Origin: Paenibacillus turpanensis
GTDB taxonomy: Bacteria; Bacillota; Bacilli; Paenibacillales; YIM-B00363
Assembly: GCF_011421635.1 (NCBI RefSeq)
Contig: NZ_WTLI01000023.1
Span: forward strand, 27,862 to 91,861
Direction: 5' to 3'
Length of the DNA stretch: 64,000 bases
Shown: positions 49,647 to 58,500 of the stretch, one piece after another
Position numbering within the stretch: the stretch's first letter is position 1
How the letters are laid out: every line of letters begins with the position of its first letter
Program-made: the position numbers and the translations under genes
The notes under the pieces: generated by a model
What the model was told of the DNA's origin: nothing
Databases searched by the model: none
Seen by the model: only the letters and a program-made list of their open reading frames with translations

Positions 49647-50645
49647 TTAGTTTGCCGTATAGCCTTCCGCCGTGTTAATTCCAACCTGATTGGCTGCTCC
49701 ATCCCATGTCACGGCAAAGTCGATTGCTTGCGCGAGATCCCGAAGCTTGAAATAGTTATTCCCATTAATATTATACGCTGTAAACTGTACCTCTTGACCG
49801 TCAACATAGATTTTCGACGGAGTTGGCAGTGCTTCCTTCGCTCCCGCCTGACCGGACACCTTTAGTTCATTGCCATCTGGCGTATAAGCATGCTTCGTGG
49901 CTAGATTAATTGCATTGTTTGCCCCGTCCCAGCCTACTTCAAACTGCTTGTCCGTTGCGTTGACAGCCTGCGCCAGATCGCGCAGCTTGAAATAATTGCT
50001 GCCATCGATATTGTACGCTTCGAAAGCAACTTCCTTTCCGTTGACGATTACCTTGGAAGCCGTCGACTGCGCTACCGCATTGGAGGGCTGCTGTGCCGCA
50101 GCTTCTTGAGTGGGAGCAGCTGCGTTTGCGCTGCCTTCATTCACAAACATGAAATTCATGTCGGCTACATCAAAAATCAGGTTCCCGTCTTTATCCGCGA
50201 CGAAGAAGTCAAACGAGAATACTCTTCCTTCTACGATATCCTTCAAATCGCGTTCCATACTAAAGCTTGGACTGTACATGAGTTTTCCATCGGCAAACGT
50301 GCCGCTGAAGCTGCCCAGCTGTCCGTCTAGGTAGCTCCCCGGAAAAGATTCCAGCTGATGTGCTGCAGGATCCTGTGTCACTACTTCAAAGATAGGGTAG
50401 CTTCCATCGCTCGCTTTCTCCGGAGTTTGCATCACGAGAACCGTCGTTTGAAACTCTTGATCGTCCATATCCTTCGCCGTAATTTCTTGAACCCCGATAA
50501 AGTTCTCAACAATAATTTGGTAACCCGATTGATCATTAATGAGGTTAATGGTCTCAGCCCTTTTTTCCGCAGCCATTACAGGCATCGCAGCAAAACAAGA
50601 AACAAGCATGGTAAAAAGCATTACAAGCGACAATTTCTTTTTCAT
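49647..50645 (-). CDS. secreted protein with two stalk (copper amine oxidase N-like) repeats
   Basis: ATG 50645 follows GGAGG. The 332-residue product has a signal peptide (MKKKLSLVMLFTMLVSCFAAMPVMAAE), an N-terminal beta domain with no known motif (about 30-165), a Gln/Ala-rich linker, and two repeats of about 60 residues (VNGKEVAFEAYNIDGSNYFKLRDLAQAV and VDGQEVQFTAYNINGNNYFKLRDLAQAI, each followed by W-D-G-A). These are stalk domains common in Paenibacillus exoproteins, probably cell-wall or protein-binding. Function unknown. Confidence 0.82.
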   Translation of the reverse strand: MKKKLSLVMLFTMLVSCFAAMPVMAAEKRAETINLINDQSGYQIIVENFIGVQEITAKDMDDQEFQTTVLVMQTPEKASDGSYPIFEVVTQDPAAHQLESFPGSYLDGQLGSFSGTFADGKLMYSPSFSMERDLKDIVEGRVFSFDFFVADKDGNLIFDVADMNFMFVNEGSANAAAPTQEAAAQQPSNAVAQSTASKVIVNGKEVAFEAYNIDGSNYFKLRDLAQAVNATDKQFEVGWDGANNAINLATKHAYTPDGNELKVSGQAGAKEALPTPSKIYVDGQEVQFTAYNINGNNYFKLRDLAQAIDFAVTWDGAANQVGINTAEGYTAN

Positions 50646-50763
50646 AACAGCCTCCAAGTAGTAAACATAAGATTCGATTTGTGCCTACCCATCATAGCAG
50701 ATTCGCTTGTATTAATCACCAAATTTAGACAAATTCTCCGTGTGAATCATTTAACAATATGGT

Positions 50764-50810
50764 AATAGAAACAGCCGACGCCTCCCCATCCGGAGCTGCA
50801 TCGGCTGTTT
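50764..50810 (-). terminator. terminator of the GH43 gene
   Basis: AAACAGCCGA (50769-50778) and TCGGCTGTTT (50801-50810) form a perfect 10-bp stem directly after the GH43 stop. Confidence 0.82.
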
Positions 50811-50813
50811 TCA

Positions 50814-52295
50814 TTAATTCACCCGTTCAAAAATCCACTGCTGTACCGTATTGTTCAAATCCGCCCATTGACCGACATTGCCGCCATCCTCTAAACTTCC
50901 GTTGTACACGTCAAGGTTTTTGCCGCTGTTGCGATTTCGGATCTCAAAATATTGATTATTCGTTGAGATAAAGCTCCACTGCTGATTCGTGCCTCCAAGA
51001 TCAGGCCACTGGATCACATTTGCGCCATCTTCCGTAGAAAAATCAAGGACGTCGGCTACTTTACCGCTGTGGCTTGCTCTTAGCTTGAAGTATCCGCCGG
51101 ATACCGGGTCAAGCGCCCACTTTTGGTCACCCGATCCATTGTAGGTCCACTGCAGCACATTGGCCCGATCGGCTGTTGATGCAGTTTCTACAGCAAGCAC
51201 CTTTCCGCTGTTGCGGTTTTTAATGCGGTAAAAAATATCTCCAGTTCCTTCCCCGGAAGGTCTCGTAATCGCTGTCGCCGGGTTCACCGGTGCTCCGAAA
51301 ACTGGAGTATCCCCGTTCCAGGTTACCTTCTGGATTCTCGTCGTTCTCTGCTCACCGCAGCCTTGTCCTGAACCGTCATTGGCATGATAGACGATCCAAT
51401 CCTCTTTCCCGTCGGGCGATTTCACGAAGCTGTTATGTCCCGGGCCAAATACGGTGCTTGTTTTCTGAAATACGGGACTTGAGCTTTTGGTCCAATTGCT
51501 TGCCACCGTTAGGTCTGCAGTCAAGTTTGCCGAAAGCAATCCTAACTTGTAATCGTCCGTCCAGCAGCCGCTGGCCGAGAAGGTCATATGCACCTTAGAG
51601 CCATGCGTGATAAAGGAAGGCGCTTCATTCACAGGTGATCCCGATCTTTCCCAAGCATTCGTCGGAGAGGATATGACGACTCCTCTGCCCTGTATCGCCG
51701 TTGGACTGCTCATCTTAGCGATCATAATGCGCTGCGGCTGGTTGGGCGCAATTTCCGACCAAGCGATATAAAGCTGACCGTTGATTTTCGCTACGGTATG
51801 GTCAATCGACCAGTAATCGGCTGTATCCTTCAGCTTGATCGGAGCGGACCATGTGCCCTGTAAAGGGTTGGCGCTCGTATTTTTGATAACCCACATCCGC
51901 TGGTGCGGAGTATTCGGCTCACTGCTCCCCGCACTGAAATATAAGTACCATGCTCCGTCAATATAATTCAGCTCAGGAGCCCAAATGTTACCGGAATAAC
52001 AATTGGATCCGGCGCAATACGCTGAGGACTTGGTGAATACGGTTTTTCTTTCACCATTACCGATTCCCGTCAGTGAAGTCGAGCGGGAAATATCGAGCTT
52101 ATCCCATCCTTGTGACGTATGGACGAAATAATAATACCCGTCCGTATGCTTCATGACATGTGGATCCGCCGAGGAGTACGGTGCAACCGGATTGATGAAT
52201 GTCGTCGAAGCCGCTTGGGCTTGAAATGGAAACGAGGCGAGCATAAGGAATGTGGCCACCAAAATCATTATTATTCGCTTACTTTTGTGCTTCAT
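50814..52295 (-). CDS. secreted GH43 glycosidase with ricin-type CBM
   Basis: ATG 52295 lies seven bases after AGGAGG. The 493-residue product has a signal peptide (1-29, ending QAQA) and a five-bladed beta-propeller GH43 domain (about 33-340): SSADPHVMKHTDGYYYFVHT holds the likely catalytic base Asp, SIDHTVAKINGQLYIAWSE the pKa-modulating Asp, and PVNEAPSFITHG the likely acid Glu. Three QxW-type repeats follow (DQKWAL, NQQWSF, VQQWIF), a ricin B-lectin/CBM13-type domain. It probably attacks arabinan or arabinoxylan. It is monocistronic. Confidence 0.87.
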   Translation of the reverse strand: MKHKSKRIIMILVATFLMLASFPFQAQAASTTFINPVAPYSSADPHVMKHTDGYYYFVHTSQGWDKLDISRSTSLTGIGNGERKTVFTKSSAYCAGSNCYSGNIWAPELNYIDGAWYLYFSAGSSEPNTPHQRMWVIKNTSANPLQGTWSAPIKLKDTADYWSIDHTVAKINGQLYIAWSEIAPNQPQRIMIAKMSSPTAIQGRGVVISSPTNAWERSGSPVNEAPSFITHGSKVHMTFSASGCWTDDYKLGLLSANLTADLTVASNWTKSSSPVFQKTSTVFGPGHNSFVKSPDGKEDWIVYHANDGSGQGCGEQRTTRIQKVTWNGDTPVFGAPVNPATAITRPSGEGTGDIFYRIKNRNSGKVLAVETASTADRANVLQWTYNGSGDQKWALDPVSGGYFKLRASHSGKVADVLDFSTEDGANVIQWPDLGGTNQQWSFISTNNQYFEIRNRNSGKNLDVYNGSLEDGGNVGQWADLNNTVQQWIFERVN

Positions 52296-52612
52296 CACGA
52301 TACCTCCTGAATGAATGGAATGTTCGTTCTCCGTGCCCCTACCAGTTTTTCTCCTATAAAATAACGAATCACCTCACTCCCATTTCTGTTGTGTATGCGC
52401 TTACAACCTACTGTACAAAACCTATCATAAGTACCTTTGGACAAAAACAAAATATAATTTGTTCATCGTTTTGTAGTATTTTTTCATCATCTCACGGTTC
52501 TATCGTATGGATTGTGAAGCACCCCAAACATATATGTCGAAAATTGTAATATTGTGTTGAAACTATCATTGACAGGCGCCCCCTATCATAGTAGCTTAGA
52601 AGTAACCACATA
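52296..52612. other. intergenic region between GH43 gene and riboswitch
   Basis: It contains the divergent promoters. A plus-strand candidate (52569-52597) is placed just before the aptamer. The rest is AT-rich without recognised sites. Confidence 0.5.
52569..52597 (+). promoter_or_regulatory. promoter of the c-di-GMP riboswitch transcript
   Basis: TTGACA (52569-52574) and TAGCTT (52592-52597) are 17 bases apart; transcription would start near 52604, just before the aptamer. The -10 is weak. Confidence 0.55.
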
Positions 52613-52700
52613 AGCGACAAAGGCAAACCCGCCGAAAGACGGGGACGCAAAGCTATAGGGGCTACCAGCGCAGCAGCGCTCATGCCAGCCAGTTACCGCA
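52613..52700 (+). ncRNA. c-di-GMP-I (GEMM-I) riboswitch aptamer
   Basis: The sequence shows the GEMM-I core in order: GACAAAGGCAAACC, a short GCC-GAAA-GAC hairpin with GNRA loop, GGGGACGCAAAGC, then GGGGCTACC, the paired GCGC-GCGC arm, GCCAGCC and GTTACCG. This spacing and the GCAAAGC element are diagnostic. It binds c-di-GMP and controls the stalk-domain gene at 52789 through the terminator that follows. It is the only riboswitch recognised here. Confidence 0.92.
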
Positions 52701-52716
52701 AAGCGATTAACAATAT

Positions 52717-52755
52717 AACTCGTTTGCGGGCAGCCGTGGCGAGTTTTTATTTTTC
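52717..52755 (+). terminator. riboswitch expression-platform terminator
   Basis: AACTCG (52717-52722) pairs with CGAGTT (52740-52745), with GC-rich inner pairing, followed by TTTTATTTTT. It lies between aptamer and gene, so ligand binding likely changes read-through. Confidence 0.8.
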
Positions 52756-52788
52756 CCAAGACAACTTTGTAGGAGGAATGACACAACA

Positions 52789-53874
52789 ATGACAAGGTGG
52801 AAAAAGCAAACAACATTGCTGCTGGCTCTCTCTGTAATGCTTGGAAGCATGCTTGGCGGAACGGCTGTAGGAGCTAAGGGACCTAAGGAAAAGGACGAGG
52901 TGCGCTCGGAACAAGCAAGTGAGGCGGAGACGAAGAAGAGCGAGAACGAGGTGGAATTAAAGGCAGATTCGGAAGCAGATACGCAGCTAGAGACGGGTGC
53001 GGAATCCACAGAGGCTGAGGAAGCGGACAAGCCTGCATCCGAGGAAGCTGACGAGGAGACCGGGTCCGTGAAGAAAGATAAGGCGAAGGGCTTGGAACGG
53101 GCACTGGAACGAGTACAGGGCACTCCCGCCCAAGCTGTAATTGAAGGCTTACTCGCCGGCCGGGCAACCAAAGAAGATGTAGAAAACGCGGAGGAGCTTG
53201 TCGAAGAGCTGGAGCAGGCAGGGGACACTGAGGCCGCCGTTGAAACTCAGGAAAAGATCGTGCAATTTGCGCCCAAAGATATCAATGCCGTGAAGAAGCT
53301 CGCCAAGCTTCTCGAGAAACAAGGCGAAGACGGATTAAAAGCGTTCGTCAACGGCAAACGTCCGGCTTTCGACGCACAGCCGTTCATCGAAAATGAACGC
53401 ACAATGGTCCCATTCCGCGCTATGGCAGAGGCTCTTGAAGCCGAGGTATCCTTCGATGCGGCGACAGGAACGGTATCCGTCGTACGCGGGGATACTACTG
53501 TGGAGCTAGTACTGGGAAGCTCTACGGCACTTATTAACGGGGTTGAACATAAACTGGATGTTGCAGCGCAGTCCATCCACAACCGTACCTTTATCCCTGC
53601 CCGTTTCTTGGCGGAAGCGTTCGGCGCGGAGGTTTCTTACGATCCGGAAACGAAAAGCATCATCATCATTGAGTCCGAGCCGGCAACCACCACGGAGGAA
53701 GCCGCGCTTGCTGCCGATTCTACAACGACCGACGCGGCGACAGATGCTTCCTCGACAGAAGCGTCGGCGGGAACAACTTCGGATCCATCCACGACAGAAG
53801 CAACGACGGATTCATCCACGACGAGCCCGTCTACAAGCACCGATACAACGGATTCTACAGTCACAGCTCCTTAA
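52789..53874 (+). CDS. secreted stalk-domain protein under c-di-GMP riboswitch control
   Basis: ATG 52789 is eleven bases after AGGAGGA. The 361-residue product has a signal peptide (1-29, ending VGA), a Glu/Lys-rich charged region, a helical segment (VQGTPAQAVIEGLLAGRATKEDVENAEELVEEL), a stalk/copper amine oxidase N-like domain (about 188-300; NGKRPAFDAQPFIENERTMVPFRAMAEAL, HNRTFIPARFLAEAFGAEVSYD), and a Thr/Ser/Asp-rich tail of about 65 residues that could be wall-embedded or glycosylated. It is the effector of the riboswitch, so probably a matrix or adhesion factor. A terminator follows. Confidence 0.85.
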   Translation: MTRWKKQTTLLLALSVMLGSMLGGTAVGAKGPKEKDEVRSEQASEAETKKSENEVELKADSEADTQLETGAESTEAEEADKPASEEADEETGSVKKDKAKGLERALERVQGTPAQAVIEGLLAGRATKEDVENAEELVEELEQAGDTEAAVETQEKIVQFAPKDINAVKKLAKLLEKQGEDGLKAFVNGKRPAFDAQPFIENERTMVPFRAMAEALEAEVSFDAATGTVSVVRGDTTVELVLGSSTALINGVEHKLDVAAQSIHNRTFIPARFLAEAFGAEVSYDPETKSIIIIESEPATTTEEAALAADSTTTDAATDASSTEASAGTTSDPSTTEATTDSSTTSPSTSTDTTDSTVTAP

Positions 53875-53884
53875 CGCATTGAAA

Positions 53885-53923
53885 AAACGACCTTATCCAG
53901 CCATTCGCGGGATAAGGTCGTTT
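53885..53923. terminator. bidirectional terminator
   Basis: AAACGACCTTATCC (53885-53898) and GGATAAGGTCGTTT (53910-53923) form a perfect 14-bp stem shared by the stalk-domain gene and the convergent AAA+ gene. Confidence 0.9.
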
Positions 53924-53941
53924 CTGTTTGAGCTCTGTCTG

Positions 53942-55474
53942 CTATATTCGTTTACTATGTTTTTTTAAGTATTGCTCCACGTCATTGTACAGGCCGGATT
54001 GATTGGAGTACTTCACGTAATTTTTGGCGGTGCGCATCCACTCCAACGTGGAAGGCTGCGTCTCCTCAATCGCCCGCTCCACATCGCGCTGTTCAATCGG
54101 ACGCTCCACACCGGTGTCCATAATTTCACCCAGCACATACTCCGCAGCACGTTCGCACACATTTTCAATATCAGCGCCCGAGAAAAACTCCGTCCGTTCG
54201 GCCAGCCGGGCGCAATTAATAATGCCGACGTAACGCCCTGAAAGCTTTAGCCGGAACATTTGCTCCCGCGCCACCTCATCCGGCGGAGCCACAAAGATCA
54301 AACGGTCAAAGCGTCCCGGCCGCTTCAAGGCATTATCCACATCCCAAGGCATATTGGTCGCGCCAATGACGAGTACCTGATCGGTGGAAGTATCCATTCC
54401 TTCCATCTGAGTCAGCAGCGTATCGACTAGCCCCCTCATATGCGAAGACGATTTCGAGCGGTTAAACCCGATCGCGTCAATTTCGTCAAAAAACATGACG
54501 CTCGGCTTCCGATGGCGTGCCTTTTCAAAGATCTCCAATAGATTCGACTCACTTACCCCGATATACGGGTCCAAGATATCCGTAATATGTACATTAATAA
54601 AGTTCGCTTTGCATTCTCCCGCCGTCGCTCTCGCAATAAACGTTTTGCCGCAGCCCGGAGGACCGTATAACAATACGCCTCCCCCTGTTTTCTTGCGGAA
54701 TCTGGAGAATAACCCTTGATTATAAAACGGGCTGATAATGCGCATTTGAATCGCTTTTTTTAAATCTGCCAGTCCCGCGACATCGGCAAAGGTAATCCGA
54801 TGCTTGTCCGGTGCTGGCTCTGGGGCAGAAGCCGAGTCCAACCCGCCATGAAGAACATGCAATCCGGGTTTACCTCGGGGCTTCCATGCTTCCTCCGGCT
54901 CCTTCAGCCCCTCTTCCTTTGTACCAGCATCCACCTCGCTAGAGGCAATATCGGCAGAAGATGCAGCGCCACCCTCGGACACATCCCCCACTACAGCCGG
55001 CAGGTCTACGCTTGAGTCTAGCTGTCCACCCGTGGATGATTCTTTTCTATAATCTTCGGTCTCTCTCAAGAACTGTTCGACCGAAGCAAGCACCGCCGCC
55101 GTTACCTGTGTAACCTCTTGCAGCTCCTGCTCGACCGAGGAGGTTTCCTTGGTTGCGGTTTCGGAAGCTCCTGCCGTGTTGGATGCGGCAGCGGCTTCTG
55201 TTCCCGCTCCGGGTCGTCCGCCCTCCAAGTCCGGCCCAACCGCCGGAGCTCCCTTAGCAGCCCCAGTCTGAAGCGCCGCCGTTGCATTGGATAGCTCCGT
55301 CAAAAGCATGCCGCGAAGCGAATCGTCGCTGTGCCGCAGCCCCTCCGTAAACGATTGCAGCGCACCAATCGCATCACCATGCTCCAATTGCTCCTTACCG
55401 AGCCAGTACCACCCCTGTGCTTCCGTTGGATTCTTCCTTGCCATATCCTGAAGCCATGCAATTTTATCCATCAT
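53942..55474 (-). CDS. AAA+ ATPase of CDC48/FtsH type with N-terminal TPR-like region
   Basis: The 510-residue protein starts at ATG 55474, which directly abuts the TAA of the upstream TPR gene. Residues 17-65 resemble one to two TPR units; 70-220 is Ala/Glu/Ser-rich and likely disordered; 228-480 is a classical AAA domain. Walker A is GPPGCGKT (271-278), Walker B VMFFDE (326-331), arginine fingers are in LKRPGRFDR (383-391), and the pore loop is PYIG (303-306). It has no protease domain, so it may unfold or remodel partners. It is the last gene of a three-gene operon with a TPR membrane protein and a small membrane protein. Confidence 0.85.
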   Translation of the reverse strand: MMDKIAWLQDMARKNPTEAQGWYWLGKEQLEHGDAIGALQSFTEGLRHSDDSLRGMLLTELSNATAALQTGAAKGAPAVGPDLEGGRPGAGTEAAAASNTAGASETATKETSSVEQELQEVTQVTAAVLASVEQFLRETEDYRKESSTGGQLDSSVDLPAVVGDVSEGGAASSADIASSEVDAGTKEEGLKEPEEAWKPRGKPGLHVLHGGLDSASAPEPAPDKHRITFADVAGLADLKKAIQMRIISPFYNQGLFSRFRKKTGGGVLLYGPPGCGKTFIARATAGECKANFINVHITDILDPYIGVSESNLLEIFEKARHRKPSVMFFDEIDAIGFNRSKSSSHMRGLVDTLLTQMEGMDTSTDQVLVIGATNMPWDVDNALKRPGRFDRLIFVAPPDEVAREQMFRLKLSGRYVGIINCARLAERTEFFSGADIENVCERAAEYVLGEIMDTGVERPIEQRDVERAIEETQPSTLEWMRTAKNYVKYSNQSGLYNDVEQYLKKHSKRI

Positions 55475-56392
55475 TTAAACGACGACTCCTTTAAATTTAC
55501 GCTTCCAAATTGCTTTATATATGCCTGCTGCGGTCCACGAATAAACAACGTAAGCCAAATACACATAAATACAGATCATCGATGCTTGCTCCCAACCGAA
55601 GAACCGCAGCCCCAAGACGAGCATCAGTCCTACAGCATACACTACAGGCGGACCGCCGATTTTGTTAACGAATCGGATGGGAGCAAATAACCAATGCGTA
55701 TCCAGCTCAAGGATCTCTAACACCTCCAGCACCGACTTATTGCTCGGGTCGAGCAGAAATGCCTGCCGATAATATTCCTTCGCGGATTTCAAACGTTCAT
55801 GATATAACTCATGTAAAGCTAACTGGTACAGCATTTGTAATTCACTGGATGCCCCTTCAACAGAGCGCTGCAGCGAATGCAGAATATCCTGCTTATTTTT
55901 CTTGGTAAGCTTATATAAAAACTGATAATATAAGACGTCGGAATCCTGCGGGTCTAGCTGCTGGGCCATCTTTAGCAGCTTCTTCGCCTTCGATTCATGC
56001 CCGGCTGCAAGCATGAGCGTCGCATAAGCGGCATAAACACCGGCTTGGTTCGGGTCCAGGCGCAGCGATTCCAGATAAGCCTGCTCCGACTCGACCCAGC
56101 GTTTCGCATCTTGGTAAAGATGGCCCCGCAAAGATGCAACCTTAATCGGGTTGTATCCTAACCGTGACGCCTCATCGAGGTACAATTCCCCTTCCGGATA
56201 CTTCTCTAGCGCATAAAATGCTGCCGCCCCCCAAAAATACAACTCCCCGTGCTCCGGCTCATCAGCTAATGCTTCTTTGATAAGGCTCAAGGTCTTCTCG
56301 TATCTCAAAAGCCCTATATAATGACGGATGAGCTGCATTTTCTTCTCCAGGCTGGGTTCCGCACTCTCATTTCTCACCGTTGTAAATTCCAT
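55475..56392 (-). CDS. TPR protein with C-terminal membrane segments
   Basis: ATG 56392 follows AGGAGGTG. The 305-residue product consists of about six TPR-like helix pairs (residues 15-225; GELYFWGAAAFYALEKYPEGELYLDEA, RWVESEQAYLESLRLDPNQAGVYAAYATLML, LKSAKEYYRQAFLLDPSN), then two hydrophobic helices (about 240-290) and a basic tail. It is probably a membrane-bound scaffold facing the cytoplasm. It is the middle gene of the operon, 15 bases after the small membrane protein and abutting the AAA+ gene. Confidence 0.8.
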   Translation of the reverse strand: MEFTTVRNESAEPSLEKKMQLIRHYIGLLRYEKTLSLIKEALADEPEHGELYFWGAAAFYALEKYPEGELYLDEASRLGYNPIKVASLRGHLYQDAKRWVESEQAYLESLRLDPNQAGVYAAYATLMLAAGHESKAKKLLKMAQQLDPQDSDVLYYQFLYKLTKKNKQDILHSLQRSVEGASSELQMLYQLALHELYHERLKSAKEYYRQAFLLDPSNKSVLEVLEILELDTHWLFAPIRFVNKIGGPPVVYAVGLMLVLGLRFFGWEQASMICIYVYLAYVVYSWTAAGIYKAIWKRKFKGVVV

Positions 56393-56407
56393 CCCGCACC
56401 TCCTTGC

Positions 56408-56857
56408 CTACATAGCTATCAGCATAATCAGGCTTCCTTCAATCAAAATCGAAACCCCGCACCATGCCAAGGCAGGCTTTAAAATCGGTCGCTCGCCGCC
56501 GACCAGCAGCATATGATTCTGATAGCTCTTCTTCATTGAAAAATAAAACCCCGCACATAAAACCATTTCCAGCGCTCGGGCCATATAACGAGCAACCCGA
56601 TTCTCCACCTCAATGAGGTGCTCCAGAACGGCATAATAAAAGCCCAGCTTCACTCCAAAAACAATAACAGCTGCAGCGATCATCCCGATCACAACCGCCT
56701 GGCTCATTCGCAGCATTTTTGCATTTTTGACAGCCAATCCAGTAAGAGCAACCACGCCCCCGAAAAATGCAACATAAAACAGCTTGTCGATCGAATACGT
56801 TTCCGAACGCTGCGAGTTCACCGTTAGACTCGGTTGAACTAGATACTCCTCACGCAT
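56408..56857 (-). CDS. four-helix membrane protein of the AAA+/TPR operon
   Basis: ATG 56857 has AAAGGGGG upstream; a TTG one codon earlier is possible. The 149-residue product has a polar N-terminus (residues 1-24) and four hydrophobic segments separated by short charged loops (KNAKMLRMS; EVENRVARYMARALE; SMKKSYQN). No family is recognised. It is the first gene of the operon with the TPR and AAA+ genes, implying a membrane complex. Confidence 0.7.
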   Translation of the reverse strand: MREEYLVQPSLTVNSQRSETYSIDKLFYVAFFGGVVALTGLAVKNAKMLRMSQAVVIGMIAAAVIVFGVKLGFYYAVLEHLIEVENRVARYMARALEMVLCAGFYFSMKKSYQNHMLLVGGERPILKPALAWCGVSILIEGSLIMLIAM

Positions 56858-57162
56858 CAAAGAGCCCCCTTTTTATAAAAAGATAACTTTATGACATTAA
56901 TCCTAGCATATCTATTGTATAATTCAACCATTTTTCCCAAGTAGTACTTATTTACTTGTTTCGAGATTCATAGACTAAACTTATAGTCGTATTTTGTCGA
57001 TTTTTTATATATATGTTGAAATTCGGGGAGTCAGCCGCAGATTTCAATCGAATGGAAAACGCCCTTTCTCCCCCGAATTGGAGGGAAAGGGCGTTTTTAT
57101 GATGCTTTGTCTTACGTAACCTCTAATTCTAAAAACTCTAAGAACAGCGTTTCCTAGTTCGA
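56858..57162. other. gene-free stretch upstream of the AAA+ operon
   Basis: It holds the lipoprotein-gene terminator (57056-57098) and must contain the promoter of the AAA+/TPR operon. Nothing else was recognised. Confidence 0.45.
57056..57098 (-). terminator. terminator of the lipoprotein gene at 57163
   Basis: AACGCCCTTTCTCCC and GGGAAAGGGCGTT make a 13-15-bp stem with T/A tracts on both sides. Confidence 0.85.
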
Positions 57163-58374
57163 CTACTCCGTCTGCTGCTTCGCTGTATCGAGAGAAGAAA
57201 TCGGTTCTTGCTCCTTATGCTCCGCCTCTCCACCTCGAATCACTTTTTCAATAACCCAAGAGGTTCCGTTTGGTTTCAGCCTAAAGGATAGTGCGGCTTG
57301 TTCGCCGCCATCCTTACCTGCCTGCTGTAAATTGTCCTTGATGACAAGCTCGACGTATTCCTGCAGCAAACTCGTTTCCGCATGGGCCTCCTCCTCCGCC
57401 GAAAGCCCATGCAAATGTTCATCCAGCCAAAATCGGATCAGCTCCATCTCACGTTCATTAAACTCGTATTGGCCGCAGCTGCACAGCTCGGATAGACGCT
57501 TCGAAAGATCCTCGTTATCAATCATTAATGCCGTTAACGATAAGAACTGGAATAAGGCTTCTCTCGGAGTAGTCGGTTTCTCCGGTAACGAAACCGATGT
57601 TCCACTAAGGACGAACTTGCTGCCGTCGAAATGGTAATACTTTTGTACGGGGATGTAATAAACATCATAGCTGCTTCGATCCGAAATATAGCCATCATAG
57701 ATTCCGTCTTCGCCGGAGGATACCAACTCGTCCATTCCGCTTCCGGTCGCTGACGCCGATCCGTCAAATAATACAATCTCGTTCCCTTCCAGCTTATACA
57801 GAAGGAATCCGGATAAATTTCCACCGTTCGTCAGTCCATGGTATACATACCGATGGGGTGAACCCTTAAGCTCGATAACGTTAACCTCGTACGTATTATA
57901 GGCGCTCCCGCCAATCAGGTTTGAGCCCAGTACTTCGACTTCTCCGCCATTGTTCCGCAAGACATAGCTGTGCGTAACATAGGTATCCACGGCATTCTCA
58001 TATTTTTGCCCGAACGCAAGCACGGCCTCCTGTTTCCCGTCTTGATCCAAATCCGTTGTTTCGTAAAAAAGCAGCTCATCGGAAGCGGAATCAAATCCTT
58101 CTAGCTTTTGAACATAATCGATGACTTTGAGATCTACTGAAATGGTATTACCGTCTAGGATTACTGTCGATGCTTGAGACGACTCTTCCTCTTTCTCCAT
58201 CGGAACCTCGGCTTGCTCCTTGAGCGTTACAGTTTCTTTTACATCAGGAGGCTCTTCCTCCTGTTCAGGAGCTGGGGGTGGCTGGGCTTCGCCGAAAGTG
58301 CCGGGACTCACGCTCGTGCCGCAACCCGTTATCAATAGAACAAATACAATTAGAACTGCCATCAGCTTTTTCAT
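57163..58374 (-). CDS. lipoprotein with VCBS/FG-GAP-like content, unknown
   Basis: ATG 58374 lies nine bases after GGAGGG. The 403-residue product has a lipoprotein signal (VLIVFVLLITGC, lipobox ITGC). A Pro/Glu-rich stretch follows (about 25-60), then a beta domain with DLDQDGKQEAVLAFGQ, a calcium-binding-like DxDxDG repeat, and a helical C-terminal domain (EREMELIRFWLDEHL). The fold suggests a surface protein with an integrin-like or TIM-barrel-free repeat. Function unknown. Confidence 0.75.
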   Translation of the reverse strand: MKKLMAVLIVFVLLITGCGTSVSPGTFGEAQPPPAPEQEEEPPDVKETVTLKEQAEVPMEKEEESSQASTVILDGNTISVDLKVIDYVQKLEGFDSASDELLFYETTDLDQDGKQEAVLAFGQKYENAVDTYVTHSYVLRNNGGEVEVLGSNLIGGSAYNTYEVNVIELKGSPHRYVYHGLTNGGNLSGFLLYKLEGNEIVLFDGSASATGSGMDELVSSGEDGIYDGYISDRSSYDVYYIPVQKYYHFDGSKFVLSGTSVSLPEKPTTPREALFQFLSLTALMIDNEDLSKRLSELCSCGQYEFNEREMELIRFWLDEHLHGLSAEEEAHAETSLLQEYVELVIKDNLQQAGKDGGEQAALSFRLKPNGTSWVIEKVIRGGEAEHKEQEPISSLDTAKQQTE

Positions 58375-58460
58375 ATTCAGCACCCTCCTTCCGTTTCATC
58401 TTGACCCATTCATAGGGTACCAGAATTATCCATTTATTCCTATCCTATTTTCGAATAACA

Positions 58461-58489
58461 AAAAAGCCAGATGCTTTAGCACCCGGCTT
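58461..58489 (-). terminator. terminator after the 58501 gene
   Basis: AAGCCAGATGCT and AGCACCCGGCTT (58464-58475, 58478-58489) pair with two mismatches; the minus strand then reads TTTTTTG. Confidence 0.7.
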
Positions 58490-58500
58490 ACACTTTCAAA

